Source: Desulfobacterales bacterium
GTDB taxonomy: Bacteria; Desulfobacterota; Desulfobacteria; Desulfobacterales; BuS5
Assembly: GCA_020056865.1 (NCBI GenBank)
Contig: JAGVGX010000169.1
Coordinates: 1 to 5,976 of the forward strand
Direction: 5' to 3'
DNA length: 5,976 nucleotides
Position numbers and translations under genes: made by a program. Below the pieces are notes generated by a model. The model was not told where the DNA came from, searched no databases, and saw only the letters and a list, made by a program, of their open reading frames with translations. Positions 1-4,373 of this stretch are shown here, one piece after another. Position 1 is the stretch's first letter. Each line of letters begins with the position of its first letter.

Positions 1-1
1 A

Positions 2-418
2 GAATACTACGACAAAGACCGTCCGGCATACTACAAAGCGATTCAGTCTGTTAGGGAAAACAACATGGATATGACGGCCTGGCTTGAATACTTTGTGGAT
101 GGTTTAAAATCGCAGATGGCGGAAATTTACAAGAGGGGCAAGCAGATTATTATTGCTGATAACACTGTCAACTTATTAGGGTACCTGAAATTAAATATGC
201 GGCAGGAAAAGGTTATCCGGTATTTGGTGATTAATGAGCAAATAGACAACGCACTGTGTCAAAAAGTTTGCAATAGTATCAAAAGGACAGCCACGAGAGA
301 TTTAACGGGACTTGTGGAAAAGAATATACTTAAAAAGATTGGCGAGAAGAAAGGCACTTATTATATCTTATCGTCGAACGTGATAGAAAAAATAAGGGAC
401 ATTAAGGGACATCGTTGA
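2..418 (+). CDS. Fic-family protein, C-terminal part (5' end outside window)
   Basis: Partial gene; the frame is already open at base 2, so the ATG at 65 is internal. The 138 visible residues begin with EYYDKDRPAYYKAIQSVREN followed by MDMTAWLEYFVDGL, the helical segment that follows the catalytic core in many Fic proteins. The catalytic HPFxxGNGR motif lies off the window. Fic enzymes usually transfer AMP from ATP to a target hydroxyl. The last about 70 residues (RQEKVIRYL...TATRDLTGLVEKNILKKIG...GTYYIL) form a winged-helix domain, common in the Fic subfamily that may bind its own promoter. The final residues IRDIKGHR are encoded by the GGGACATT repeat starting at 391, so the natural C-terminus has probably been replaced or extended by repeat sequence. 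The family call is firm from the pattern. Activity and target cannot be judged without the N-terminal part. Confidence 0.85.
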   Translation, partial: EYYDKDRPAYYKAIQSVRENNMDMTAWLEYFVDGLKSQMAEIYKRGKQIIIADNTVNLLGYLKLNMRQEKVIRYLVINEQIDNALCQKVCNSIKRTATRDLTGLVEKNILKKIGEKKGTYYILSSNVIEKIRDIKGHR

Positions 419-450
419 GGAACAATAAGGGACATTATCAGGGGACATTT
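391..450 (+). repeat. GGGACATT repeat cluster
   Basis: Four copies of GGGACAT begin at 396, 406, 429 and 442. The longer unit AATAAGGGACATTA is present exactly twice, at 391-404 and 424-437. The cluster starts inside the Fic reading frame and runs past its stop, ending at a hairpin (459-490). Comparable GGGGACATT tracts next to hairpins occur in deltaproteobacterial genomes and resemble ends of REP/IS200-type elements. That family link is from memory and untested. No transposase gene is seen in the window. Confidence 0.6.
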
Positions 451-458
451 TACAACCT

Positions 459-490
459 GTCTGCCTGTGCATGCCCACATGCAGGCAGGC
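459..490. repeat. Imperfect hairpin, REP-like
   Basis: Bases 459-465 pair with 484-490 (seven pairs, one G-T). After a two-base bulge (466-467), bases 468-473 pair with 478-483 around the four-base loop CCCA. The stem is GC-rich and built from GCCTG/CAGGC steps. There is no T-run after it, so it is a poor intrinsic terminator. Its position right after the GGGACATT cluster suggests it is the structured part of the same repetitive element (inference). Confidence 0.55.
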
Positions 491-494
491 AAAG

Positions 495-554
495 ATGAAA
501 AAGCTGGTTGAGCAATTAATGGAGAGAACGGAACAGGCGTATTTTAATATATAA
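495..554 (+). other. 19-residue open frame, probable debris
   Basis: A very short frame encoding MKKLVEQLMERTEQAYFNI lies between the REP-like hairpin and the ORF6N remnant. It has no clear Shine-Dalgarno sequence and matches no family I recognise. It may be residue of a gene broken by the repeat insertion. Confidence 0.15.
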
Positions 555-563
555 CTTGAAATG

Positions 564-592
564 TTTTGATATCGCAAAATGCGATGTCAAAA
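564..592. repeat. 13-bp inverted repeat with AAA loop
   Basis: Bases 564-576 (TTTTGATATCGCA) pair with 580-592 (TGCGATGTCAAAA), with only one G-T mismatch at 570/586, around the loop AAA. It overlaps the front of the ORF6N remnant, whose possible TTG start is at 566. It could be an operator, a transcript hairpin or the end of a small element. No T-run follows it. Confidence 0.55.
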
Positions 593-877
593 CCAAGGCG
601 CGGAGGGAGAAGGACATTGCCGTATGCCTTTACAGAACATGGCGCTGTGATGGCCGCAAATATTCTTAAGAGCCCAATTGCTGTGCAGGTGAGCGTTATT
701 GTTATTCGGGCATTAATAATGAAGATTATTTCAGAACACGTTGATTCCATTTCCAGCCAAAAGCTTAGGATATGCTCAAATCTCAAGGGGTGTATGAACA
801 TGCGTGTGAGATTCTGGATGGCGGAAAGATCGCATTTGAACAAAGAAAAAATAAATATAACATTAGATAATCTTTGA
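566..877 (+). pseudogene. ORF6N-domain protein, decayed remnant
   Basis: The segment encoding RRGGRRTLPYAFTEHGAVMA and then ANILKSPIAVQVSVIVIRAL (about 596-715) is the conserved core end of ORF6N domains. These are DNA-binding-type domains found in phage anti-repressors and in many chromosomal accessory genes. The N-terminal half of the domain (normally about 60-70 residues with the LYGV-type segment) is absent upstream. After about 725 the frame no longer resembles the family. There is no ATG, only a TTG at 566 inside a hairpin. The gene is therefore truncated at the front and probably frameshifted at the back, where a better protein-like frame appears at 772-870. I take it as non-functional. 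Confidence 0.7.
772..870 (+). pseudogene. Unidentified gene tail in a shifted frame
   Basis: In a frame different from the ORF6N remnant, a 32-residue stretch beginning MLKSQGVYEHACEILDGGK and ending with a KNKYNIR tail reads like genuine protein: balanced composition and an amphipathic helix. It is closed upstream by TAG at 766-768. It may be the original 3' end of the ORF6N gene after a frameshift, or the tail of another lost gene. I do not recognise the family. Confidence 0.3.
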
Positions 878-1164
878 AAAAACGCACTGGAGCGTGAGAG
901 CGACCAGCGAAGGATGCATCATGAGCGATTATGACTGGATTCTCCACAGGAAGGGAAGGTCAGTTCTTCGAGCGGAAGAGCTGCTTTGACCGTTCGCAGG
1001 GTAAGGTCAGGCGGCGGGTTATTAAAGGGATAAGAATATCGAATTCATAAGCGGCTAACACCCATAGAGACTAATATTCAATTTTGCATATTAGTTAATG
1101 TGAAAGTGTAATAAAATTTATAAGATACGTCAAACATTTTTGTTATTGACAGCACATAAACCCA
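878..1164. other. Non-coding stretch with hairpin at 958-991
   Basis: No convincing gene on either strand. Short open frames (for example 921-989) are broken by stops and match nothing I know. Bases 900-1020 look richer in G+C than the flanks, which hints at foreign or decayed coding DNA. A compound hairpin is visible: GGTCA (958-962) with TGACC (987-991) outside, TTCTTC (964-969) with GAAGAG (975-980) inside, loop GAGCG. Confidence 0.35.
1070..1095. repeat. 8-bp inverted repeat upstream of the AbiU2-like gene
   Basis: ACTAATAT (1070-1077) and ATATTAGT (1088-1095) are perfect inverted copies separated by ten bases, about 130 bases before the HEPN gene. It is AT-rich with no T-run, so it fits a protein-binding site better than a terminator. 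Chance occurrence is not excluded in AT-rich DNA. Confidence 0.3.
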
Positions 1165-1174
1165 GTGATAGCCT
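1146..1174 (+). promoter_or_regulatory. Weak candidate promoter for the AbiU2-like gene
   Basis: A perfect -35 box TTGACA lies at 1146-1151. Seventeen bases further, TAGCCT (1169-1174) is only a poor -10 match. Its position 54 bases before the proposed start at 1228 is suitable. The call rests mostly on the -35 box. Confidence 0.25.
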
Positions 1175-1227
1175 CTGCCTTAGTTGTTCAGATAATAATT
1201 CGTTATGAATGGCAAGAAAGACCGAAT

Positions 1228-1824
1228 ATGACTCTAAAAGCACATGAGATAATTGACCGCTATATCAAAAGCATTCAAGATACGATCATCGCCGCGGAGC
1301 ACAACCACGATATCTGGTGGATTTACAAGAGCAGAGACACTCGTCCGAAGTTCATAGACGTCATGAACGTCTACCTCGCTTTCTTTCAGACGTCCATACA
1401 CGCCCATTTTGTTGCTATGATTATTGCTTTGTATCGTCTCTATGAAACCCGCCGCGACACTATTAGTGTCCCTCAGCTACTGAAGATTTTTGATCGAGAC
1501 CACCCACTGTCTGATAATGCGAAGAATCGTGTCGCCGAACTGATGCAAAACGCAAAACCGCTATGGATAAAGATCGGCATTGTTCGTTCCGAGGTCTTTG
1601 CGCACTTAACCGACGGTACGGGCATCGAGGACTCCTTCAAGAAGGCCGACCTTAAGTACCGTGATTTCAAGGCCTTGATAGAGCTATCGAAGACGATCAT
1701 CAACGTCATCACTCAAGATTACAACCGAAACACATACGCATTCAATCTCTCGGCTGAGTTCGATACGAAAGCTCTGTTGACCGACCTCCTGAGTTTATGG
1801 AGTCAAAGAAATGAGAAGAAATGA
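1228..1824 (+). CDS. HEPN-domain protein, AbiU2-like
   Basis: A 198-residue, all-helical soluble protein. The early segment has WWIYKSRD (30-37) and a helix NVYLAFFQTSIHAHFVAMII (47-66). Near residue 120 it carries RSEVFAH (R120-x5-H126) within the phrase VRSEVFAHLTDG. This matches the R-x4-6-H motif of HEPN domains, which in many members is an RNase active site, and the local pattern resembles the HEPN_AbiU2 family named after the lactococcal abortive-infection protein AbiU2. An RNase or abortive-infection role is inferred from the family. I chose ATG 1228 because AAGAAAG lies seven bases before it and the helical region starts there; the frame is open up to a GTG at 1165. No partner gene (antitoxin or nucleotidyltransferase) is adjacent. 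Codon use (GCC, GAC, CGT, ATC frequent) looks less AT-biased than in the genes from 2208 on, suggesting separate acquisition. Only debris flanks it. Confidence 0.7.
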   Translation: MTLKAHEIIDRYIKSIQDTIIAAEHNHDIWWIYKSRDTRPKFIDVMNVYLAFFQTSIHAHFVAMIIALYRLYETRRDTISVPQLLKIFDRDHPLSDNAKNRVAELMQNAKPLWIKIGIVRSEVFAHLTDGTGIEDSFKKADLKYRDFKALIELSKTIINVITQDYNRNTYAFNLSAEFDTKALLTDLLSLWSQRNEKK

Positions 1825-1869
1825 GCCCACAGACAAGAGAATTCATAACCACCGCATGAACCGGATCGT

Positions 1870-1947
1870 GTCCCTGGACTTGCGGGACGTGGACTTGCGG
1901 TGGACTTGCGGGACGGGTGGACTTGCGGGACGGGACTTGCGGGACGT
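1870..1947 (+). repeat. Cluster of five GGACTTGCGG repeats
   Basis: Copies of GGACTTGCGG start at 1876, 1891, 1902, 1919 and 1933, at irregular spacings of 15, 11, 17 and 14 bases. Four of the five are followed by GAC. GTCCC at 1870-1874 can pair with GGGAC after copy 1, giving a small hairpin. The last copy continues into GACGTACATCAGTTTATAA, which resembles the flank of the lone copy at 2945. It lies 45 bases past the HEPN stop and encodes nothing evident. Confidence 0.75.
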
Positions 1948-2204
1948 ACATCAGTTTATAAGTTGACGTGGTAATTGAACTGAAGAACGTAATTGACCCC
2001 AGTTAAATAAAAGCAAACATGATTTCACCCCAGTACCATCTGCCGGAGCTACGGGGCAGGCTGTTGAATAATTTTAAGGAGAAAGTTTAACCAATCGTTT
2101 GCACAACTGACCGGCTATAGCATGCGGTTTAATTAAGTCTTTTACTATTTCATATTTTAGGTAATGGCAACTTTACTTGAAACATATACTGATATTGAGA
2201 GGTT
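1948..2204. other. Non-coding stretch with gene debris
   Basis: No full gene. GTAATTGA occurs twice (1971-1978 and 1989-1996). A short frame at 2019-2090 encodes MISPQYHLPELRGRLLNNF and a few more residues before stopping. It looks like a fragment of a lost gene, but I cannot name it. A 14-codon frame at 2164-2208 (MATLLETYTDIERL) overlaps the start of the HEPN gene at ATGATGA and could be a leader peptide or debris. No strong promoter for the HEPN-MNT operon is evident; AT-rich sequence at 2128-2160 is the most likely place. Confidence 0.3.
2197..2202 (+). promoter_or_regulatory. Ribosome binding site of the HEPN gene
   Basis: GAGAGG ends at 2202. It is two bases from the ATG at 2205 and five bases from the in-frame ATG at 2208. 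The second spacing is normal, so 2208 is preferred as the start. Confidence 0.55.
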
Positions 2205-2207
2205 ATG

Positions 2208-2618
2208 ATGAGTAACGATGAAAAAAAGAAAATCAATGTTCAGGAAATTAAAAAATACTGGCTTGAAGAAGCATTAGAAGCGCTGAATGTTGCCGATCAT
2301 CTTTATGAGAAAAATGATTACTCTTATTCCTTATTTTTCGGTCATCTTGCAATTGAAAAACTGTTAAAAGGGTTTTTTGTATTAAAAAAAGGGGAACATG
2401 CTCCTTATATCCACAATCTGCAAAGACTTGCGGAAATGCTGGATATAAAATTAACAGATGACCAAACAGAAAAATTGATAACAATTACAAGGTTCAATCT
2501 GGAATCGCGATACCCTGATCAAAAAAGAAGCTTTAGAAAAAAATGCACAAAAGAATTTACTGAAAATGAACTTAAGAAAATAAAGGATATTTTTAAATGG
2601 CTGAAATCGATGATTTGA
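2208..2618 (+). CDS. HEPN-domain protein of a HEPN-MNT toxin-antitoxin pair
   Basis: A 136-residue soluble helical protein matching the HEPN family associated with minimal nucleotidyltransferases (the PF05168 type rather than DUF86). Visible family marks are YWLEEALEALNVADHLYEKN (17-36), GHLAIEKLLKG (45-55, with the A..EK..K signature), H69-N70-L71 in the usual HDL position, and ESRYPD (99-104) near the end. A clear R-x4-6-H RNase motif is not evident, which is common in this branch. In related systems HEPN is the toxin and the partner nucleotidyltransferase neutralises it by AMP transfer (type VII); applying that here is inference. The stop overlaps the MNT gene by 22 bases, so the two are translationally coupled in the usual HEPN-first order. 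The size is typical, with no sign of damage. An alternative start is ATG 2205. Confidence 0.85.
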   Translation: MSNDEKKKINVQEIKKYWLEEALEALNVADHLYEKNDYSYSLFFGHLAIEKLLKGFFVLKKGEHAPYIHNLQRLAEMLDIKLTDDQTEKLITITRFNLESRYPDQKRSFRKKCTKEFTENELKKIKDIFKWLKSMI

Positions 2619-2926
2619 TAGTTAAAAAAGTTAAAAAGTTTCTGTTTAAACTAAAGGAAAGCGGTGTGTCTGTTGATTCTGCTTATCTTTTTGGTTCATA
2701 TGCAAAGCGCAGTAGCAGCAAGTTTAGCGATATAGACGTGGCCGTTATATCATCCGATTTTTCTGAGGACCGTTTTGAAGAAGGAATAAAACTGGCCAGG
2801 ATTGCCGGTCAAATTGATAACCGCATTGAACCAATTCCATTTACGATAGACAATTTTGTTGAAGATGATCCTCTGGTCTGGGAAATAAAAAAGGATGGCA
2901 TCCTAATTGATGACATTGGGATATAA
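2597..2926 (+). CDS. Minimal nucleotidyltransferase (MNT) antitoxin
   Basis: A 109-residue single-domain protein of the DNA polymerase beta-type nucleotidyltransferase fold. The catalytic signature GSYAKRSSSKFSDID is complete: G33-S34, ten residues, then D45-x-D47 (GSx10DxD). E78 in RIEPIPF is a plausible third metal-binding carboxylate. The end of the domain, PLVWEIKKDGILI, is also standard. Family knowledge: MNT antitoxins of the MntA type attach AMP groups to the HEPN partner and so block its RNase activity. Here the partner would be the overlapping HEPN gene. AAAGGA at 2582-2587, inside that gene, is a ribosome binding site nine bases before ATG 2597. The active site is intact, so the enzyme is probably active. 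Sixteen bases after its stop the GGACTTGCGG repeat begins. Alternative names in databases are 'nucleotidyltransferase domain-containing protein' or MntA-like. Confidence 0.88.
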   Translation: MAEIDDLIVKKVKKFLFKLKESGVSVDSAYLFGSYAKRSSSKFSDIDVAVISSDFSEDRFEEGIKLARIAGQIDNRIEPIPFTIDNFVEDDPLVWEIKKDGILIDDIGI

Positions 2927-2942
2927 CCAGGGAGGAAGGTTC

Positions 2943-2957
2943 GGGGACTTGCGGGAC
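2943..2957 (+). repeat. Lone copy of the GGACTTGCGG repeat
   Basis: GGGGACTTGCGGGAC is the same unit as the five-copy cluster at 1870-1947. Downstream of both, a CAGT.TATAA-like stretch follows (TCAGTATAA at 2963-2971; TCAGTTTATAA at 1951-1961). It sits between the MNT stop and the remnant of a Fic-like gene, so it may mark an insertion or recombination junction. The two sites bracket the HEPN-MNT operon in the same orientation. Confidence 0.6.
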
Positions 2958-2961
2958 ATTA

Positions 2962-3096
2962 GTCAGTATAACCCATCAGTCTGCAAGTTCACTAATCCGA
3001 GCTTTCGAGACTCTCAATATTCTGCAAAAATTGGAGAAAACAGGACGAAGCCAGACATATGTTTTTGGTCGTTATTTCGCATTATTTTTAGATTGA
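2962..3096 (+). pseudogene. Remnant of a Fic-like C-terminal winged helix
   Basis: This frame encodes VSITHQSASSLIRAFETLNI and then LQKLEKTGRSQTYVFGRY before TGA at 3094-3096. The pattern of a helix-turn-helix (S-A-S-S-L-I-R-A-F-E) followed by L-x-x-x-TGRxxxYVFxxY is that of the winged-helix end of Fic proteins with DNA-binding tails. No start and no Fic core precede it; the MNT gene and the repeat occupy that place. It is therefore the 3' stub of a deleted gene. The longer overlapping frame from 2907 has poor composition and is not credible. The Fic assignment rests on pattern memory, and another family with a winged-helix end is possible. Confidence 0.5.
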
Positions 3097-3098
3097 CG

Positions 3099-3194
3099 AT
3101 GTAAATAAGCGTTTCTATTTTTACATTTCAATCTATTAATGTAAGGTTAATACCACTTTCTTTACATCAAATTCCGATAATGTAAACTTAATCC
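3099..3194. promoter_or_regulatory. Array of alternating ATGTAA/TTACAT half-sites
   Basis: Half-sites lie at 3099 (ATGTAA), 3121 (TTACAT), 3139 (ATGTAA), 3162 (TTACAT) and 3180 (ATGTAA), so orientation alternates and steps are about 18-23 bases. Two units have the same form: TTTACAT, eleven variable bases, AATGTAA, then two variable bases and TTAATCC or TTAATACC (3120-3154 and 3161-3194). They are 41 bases apart, close to four helical turns. Sequence kept in the arms but not between them is what is expected of a binding site for a dimeric regulator in tandem. It begins three bases after the Fic-like remnant ends and lies upstream of the gene at 3309. Confidence 0.6.
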
Positions 3195-3200
3195 TTTGAA

Positions 3201-3225
3201 TGGGAAAGGGAGACATAGTTTCCCA
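3201..3225. repeat. 7-bp inverted repeat
   Basis: TGGGAAA (3201-3207) and TTTCCCA (3219-3225) are perfect inverted copies with an eleven-base loop, just upstream of the candidate promoter at 3237. There is no T-run. Possibly an operator half-pair, or chance. Confidence 0.3.
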
Positions 3226-3236
3226 GGTTGCATAAC

Positions 3237-3264
3237 TTGATATCAACCGAAACAGCCTTAAAAT
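3237..3264 (+). promoter_or_regulatory. Candidate sigma-70-type promoter
   Basis: TTGATA (3237-3242) and TAAAAT (3259-3264), each five of six to consensus, are sixteen bases apart. The expected transcript start near 3271 would give a short leader of about 40 bases before the gene at 3309. The half-site array lies 43 bases upstream of the -35 box, a position from which a bound protein could act. Confidence 0.45.
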
Positions 3265-3297
3265 TCTAAGAAACCTTTTCGATTAATTACTACTTTT

Positions 3298-3301
3298 GAG
3301 G
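3298..3301 (+). promoter_or_regulatory. Ribosome binding site deciding the start at 3309
   Basis: GAGG ends one base before the ATG at 3303 but seven bases before the in-frame ATG at 3309. The second start is therefore preferred. Confidence 0.5.
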
Positions 3302-3308
3302 CATGATA

Positions 3309-3713
3309 ATGAAAAAACTATGGATTCATAAACCCAAAAGAAAATCTTCTCTCAATGTCCCAGGGTTAATCAAGGCACAGATTCAGTCAAAGGCCGATAC
3401 ATTGATTGAAAATGTATTAAAGCCCAAATATATAGAGCCTCCTCCGAAAAATACGGACTTTAATTACCTTGTTGATATTTTCAGCAAGTGGTACCGGTAT
3501 TATTTTTATTTCTGCTCAAGATACAATTGCCCCAGCCCGAGGGCGATTTCACACTCTTTTGAAGATAAATTTGCACGTTTGAAATATGTCGGTCCGGATA
3601 TATTCAACTTGGCATTTAAAAGACATACCGGGCAATGGGTCGAGATTTATACTGAGCTGTCACTGGAAGAATGTTTTCACGAAATAGAAGAGGGGGTTCA
3701 TTTTATTCCTTGA
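3309..3713 (+). CDS. Conserved protein of unknown function (possibly DUF3024-like)
   Basis: A 134-residue soluble protein with no signal peptide or membrane segment. The start is very basic (MKKLWIHKPKRKSS). A middle part has LKPKYIEPPPKNTDFNYLVD, then an aromatic-rich stretch KWYRYYFYFCSRYNCPSP (60-77). The end has DKFARLKYVGPDIFNLAFKR (86-105), HTGQW (106-110) and a short acidic tail. The A-[RK]-L-x-Y ... GxW arrangement recalls DUF3024, but I hold that lightly. The strong aromatic and cysteine conservation-like pattern suggests a real, folded protein. The basic N-terminus may contact nucleic acid (inference). It has its own candidate promoter, and the alternating half-site array lies upstream. 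No operon partner is evident: the next gene is a broken DUF4258 frame 130 bases on. Function unknown. Confidence 0.75.
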   Translation: MKKLWIHKPKRKSSLNVPGLIKAQIQSKADTLIENVLKPKYIEPPPKNTDFNYLVDIFSKWYRYYFYFCSRYNCPSPRAISHSFEDKFARLKYVGPDIFNLAFKRHTGQWVEIYTELSLEECFHEIEEGVHFIP

Positions 3714-3717
3714 CGAA

Positions 3718-3754
3718 AGGTTATCTTTAATAGCCTCATTAACTCAGCTTTTTT
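3718..3754 (+). terminator. Weak possible terminator after the 134-residue protein
   Basis: AGGTTAT (3718-3724) pairs with ATAGCCT (3730-3736), with one G-T pair, around a five-base loop. A run of six T lies at 3749-3754, which is too far from the stem for a classical intrinsic terminator. Low confidence. Confidence 0.2.
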
Positions 3755-3841
3755 ATGAAAGGCAGGACGTTTGGTCAGAGAATGCATAAAAATCTCAACC
3801 GGTGAACCGGAGTCGGACCGAGCTGTCTGTCTGGAAACAAA

Positions 3842-4094
3842 ATGAAGACTTAACATTGGATCTTTTGAAATAAAGAGAAGACAGCTAACCGAGGAAATCG
3901 TACGCCATGTAATTGAACATCCCGAACAGCATTGGGAAGTCCGAAAAGGCAGGGTTATTTTCCAGTCGCGCGTTAAGATGTCAAACCCTGAAAAGGATTA
4001 TCTTATAAGAGTATTTGTTGACATAGACCGTGAGCCGGCTGAGGTTGTAAGGGCTTATAGAACAACCAAGATAGAGAAATATTGGAAGAATTAA
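3842..4094 (+). pseudogene. DUF4258 toxin-like protein, front broken
   Basis: From 3846 the frame is open to TAA at 4092-4094 and encodes a near-complete DUF4258 domain: FEIKRRQLTEEIVRHVIEHP, then HWEVRKGRVIFQSR, YLIRVFVDID and the end VVRAYRTTKIEKYW. DUF4258 proteins are small and commonly regarded as RelE-like (BECR-fold) toxin candidates paired with DUF2283. No usable start codon exists in this frame before an internal ATG at 3978. An ATG with GGAAAC before it is at 3842, but that frame meets TAA at 3851. Removing one base near 3857 would join it to the domain (H-G-S-F-E-I), leaving the TAA codon at 3851 as a second lesion where homologues tend to have T-E-H-A. I read it as inactivated by a frameshift plus a stop. 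Start at a rare codon (ATT 3855 or ATA 3870) or a sequencing error are alternatives. It ends two bases before the DUF2283 gene. Confidence 0.7.
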
Positions 4095-4096
4095 CC

Positions 4097-4312
4097 ATGA
4101 AAGTTTCCTATGATCCAGTAACGGACACACTTACAGTGATATTTAAGGAAGAAAGCACGATCGCCGAAAGCAATGAGGATAAACCGGGCGTGATCTTAGA
4201 TTATGATCATGAAGGTGATCTGGTTTCACTTGAAATCCTGGATGCCTCAAAAAGGGTGACCAAGCCGCGAAAAATAAAATTTGAGGCTGTGGAGATATCC
4301 GCTGGCGACTGA
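4097..4312 (+). CDS. DUF2283 family protein, probable antitoxin-like partner
   Basis: A 71-residue protein of full family length. It starts MKVSYDPVTDTLTVIF, has the middle KPGVILDYDHEGDLVSLEIL and ends DASKRV plus a short basic tail. These are the standard DUF2283 signatures (YDxxxDxLxI; GVILDYDxxGxxxxxEILDASK). DUF2283 genes are often the second gene after a small DUF4258 gene, and a toxin-antitoxin relation has been proposed from that pairing. Biochemistry is sparse, so the role is inferred. ATG 4097 is chosen over TTG 4082 because GGAAG (4084-4088) is eight bases upstream and homologues begin MK(V/I)xYDP. The gene is intact although its upstream neighbour is broken, as expected if the antitoxin-like member outlives the toxin. 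It is expressed, if at all, from the promoter of the broken gene. Confidence 0.85.
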   Translation: MKVSYDPVTDTLTVIFKEESTIAESNEDKPGVILDYDHEGDLVSLEILDASKRVTKPRKIKFEAVEISAGD

Positions 4313-4373
4313 ACCAGTGTCTGGCCTAACTCTCTTAGAGATAATTTGCAAACAAAATAAAAGGGGGCGACTC

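Noticed and set aside
544..843. 99-residue minus-strand frame
   Set aside because: It is the antisense shadow of the ORF6N remnant, where the plus strand shows a recognisable conserved motif.
1050..1066. Integron attC core around GCGGCTAACACCC
   Set aside because: Only one core-like box is seen; there is no matching inverse core or integrase.
1473..1712. Minus-strand frame inside the AbiU2-like gene
   Set aside because: Shadow frame; composition and lack of a ribosome binding site argue against it.
1870..1947. CRISPR array
   Set aside because: Units are 10 bases with spacings of 11-17 and no unique spacers of constant length; no cas genes are present.
1742..1951. Minus-strand frame with PQV repeats
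   Set aside because: Its apparent repeats are only the reverse reading of the GGACTTGCGG array, and it overlaps the end of the AbiU2-like gene.
2907..3104. 65-residue plus-strand frame after the MNT gene
   Set aside because: It overlaps the MNT end, runs through the GGACTTGCGG repeat and has no family-like pattern. The other frame (2962-3096) reads as a Fic-like winged-helix tail.
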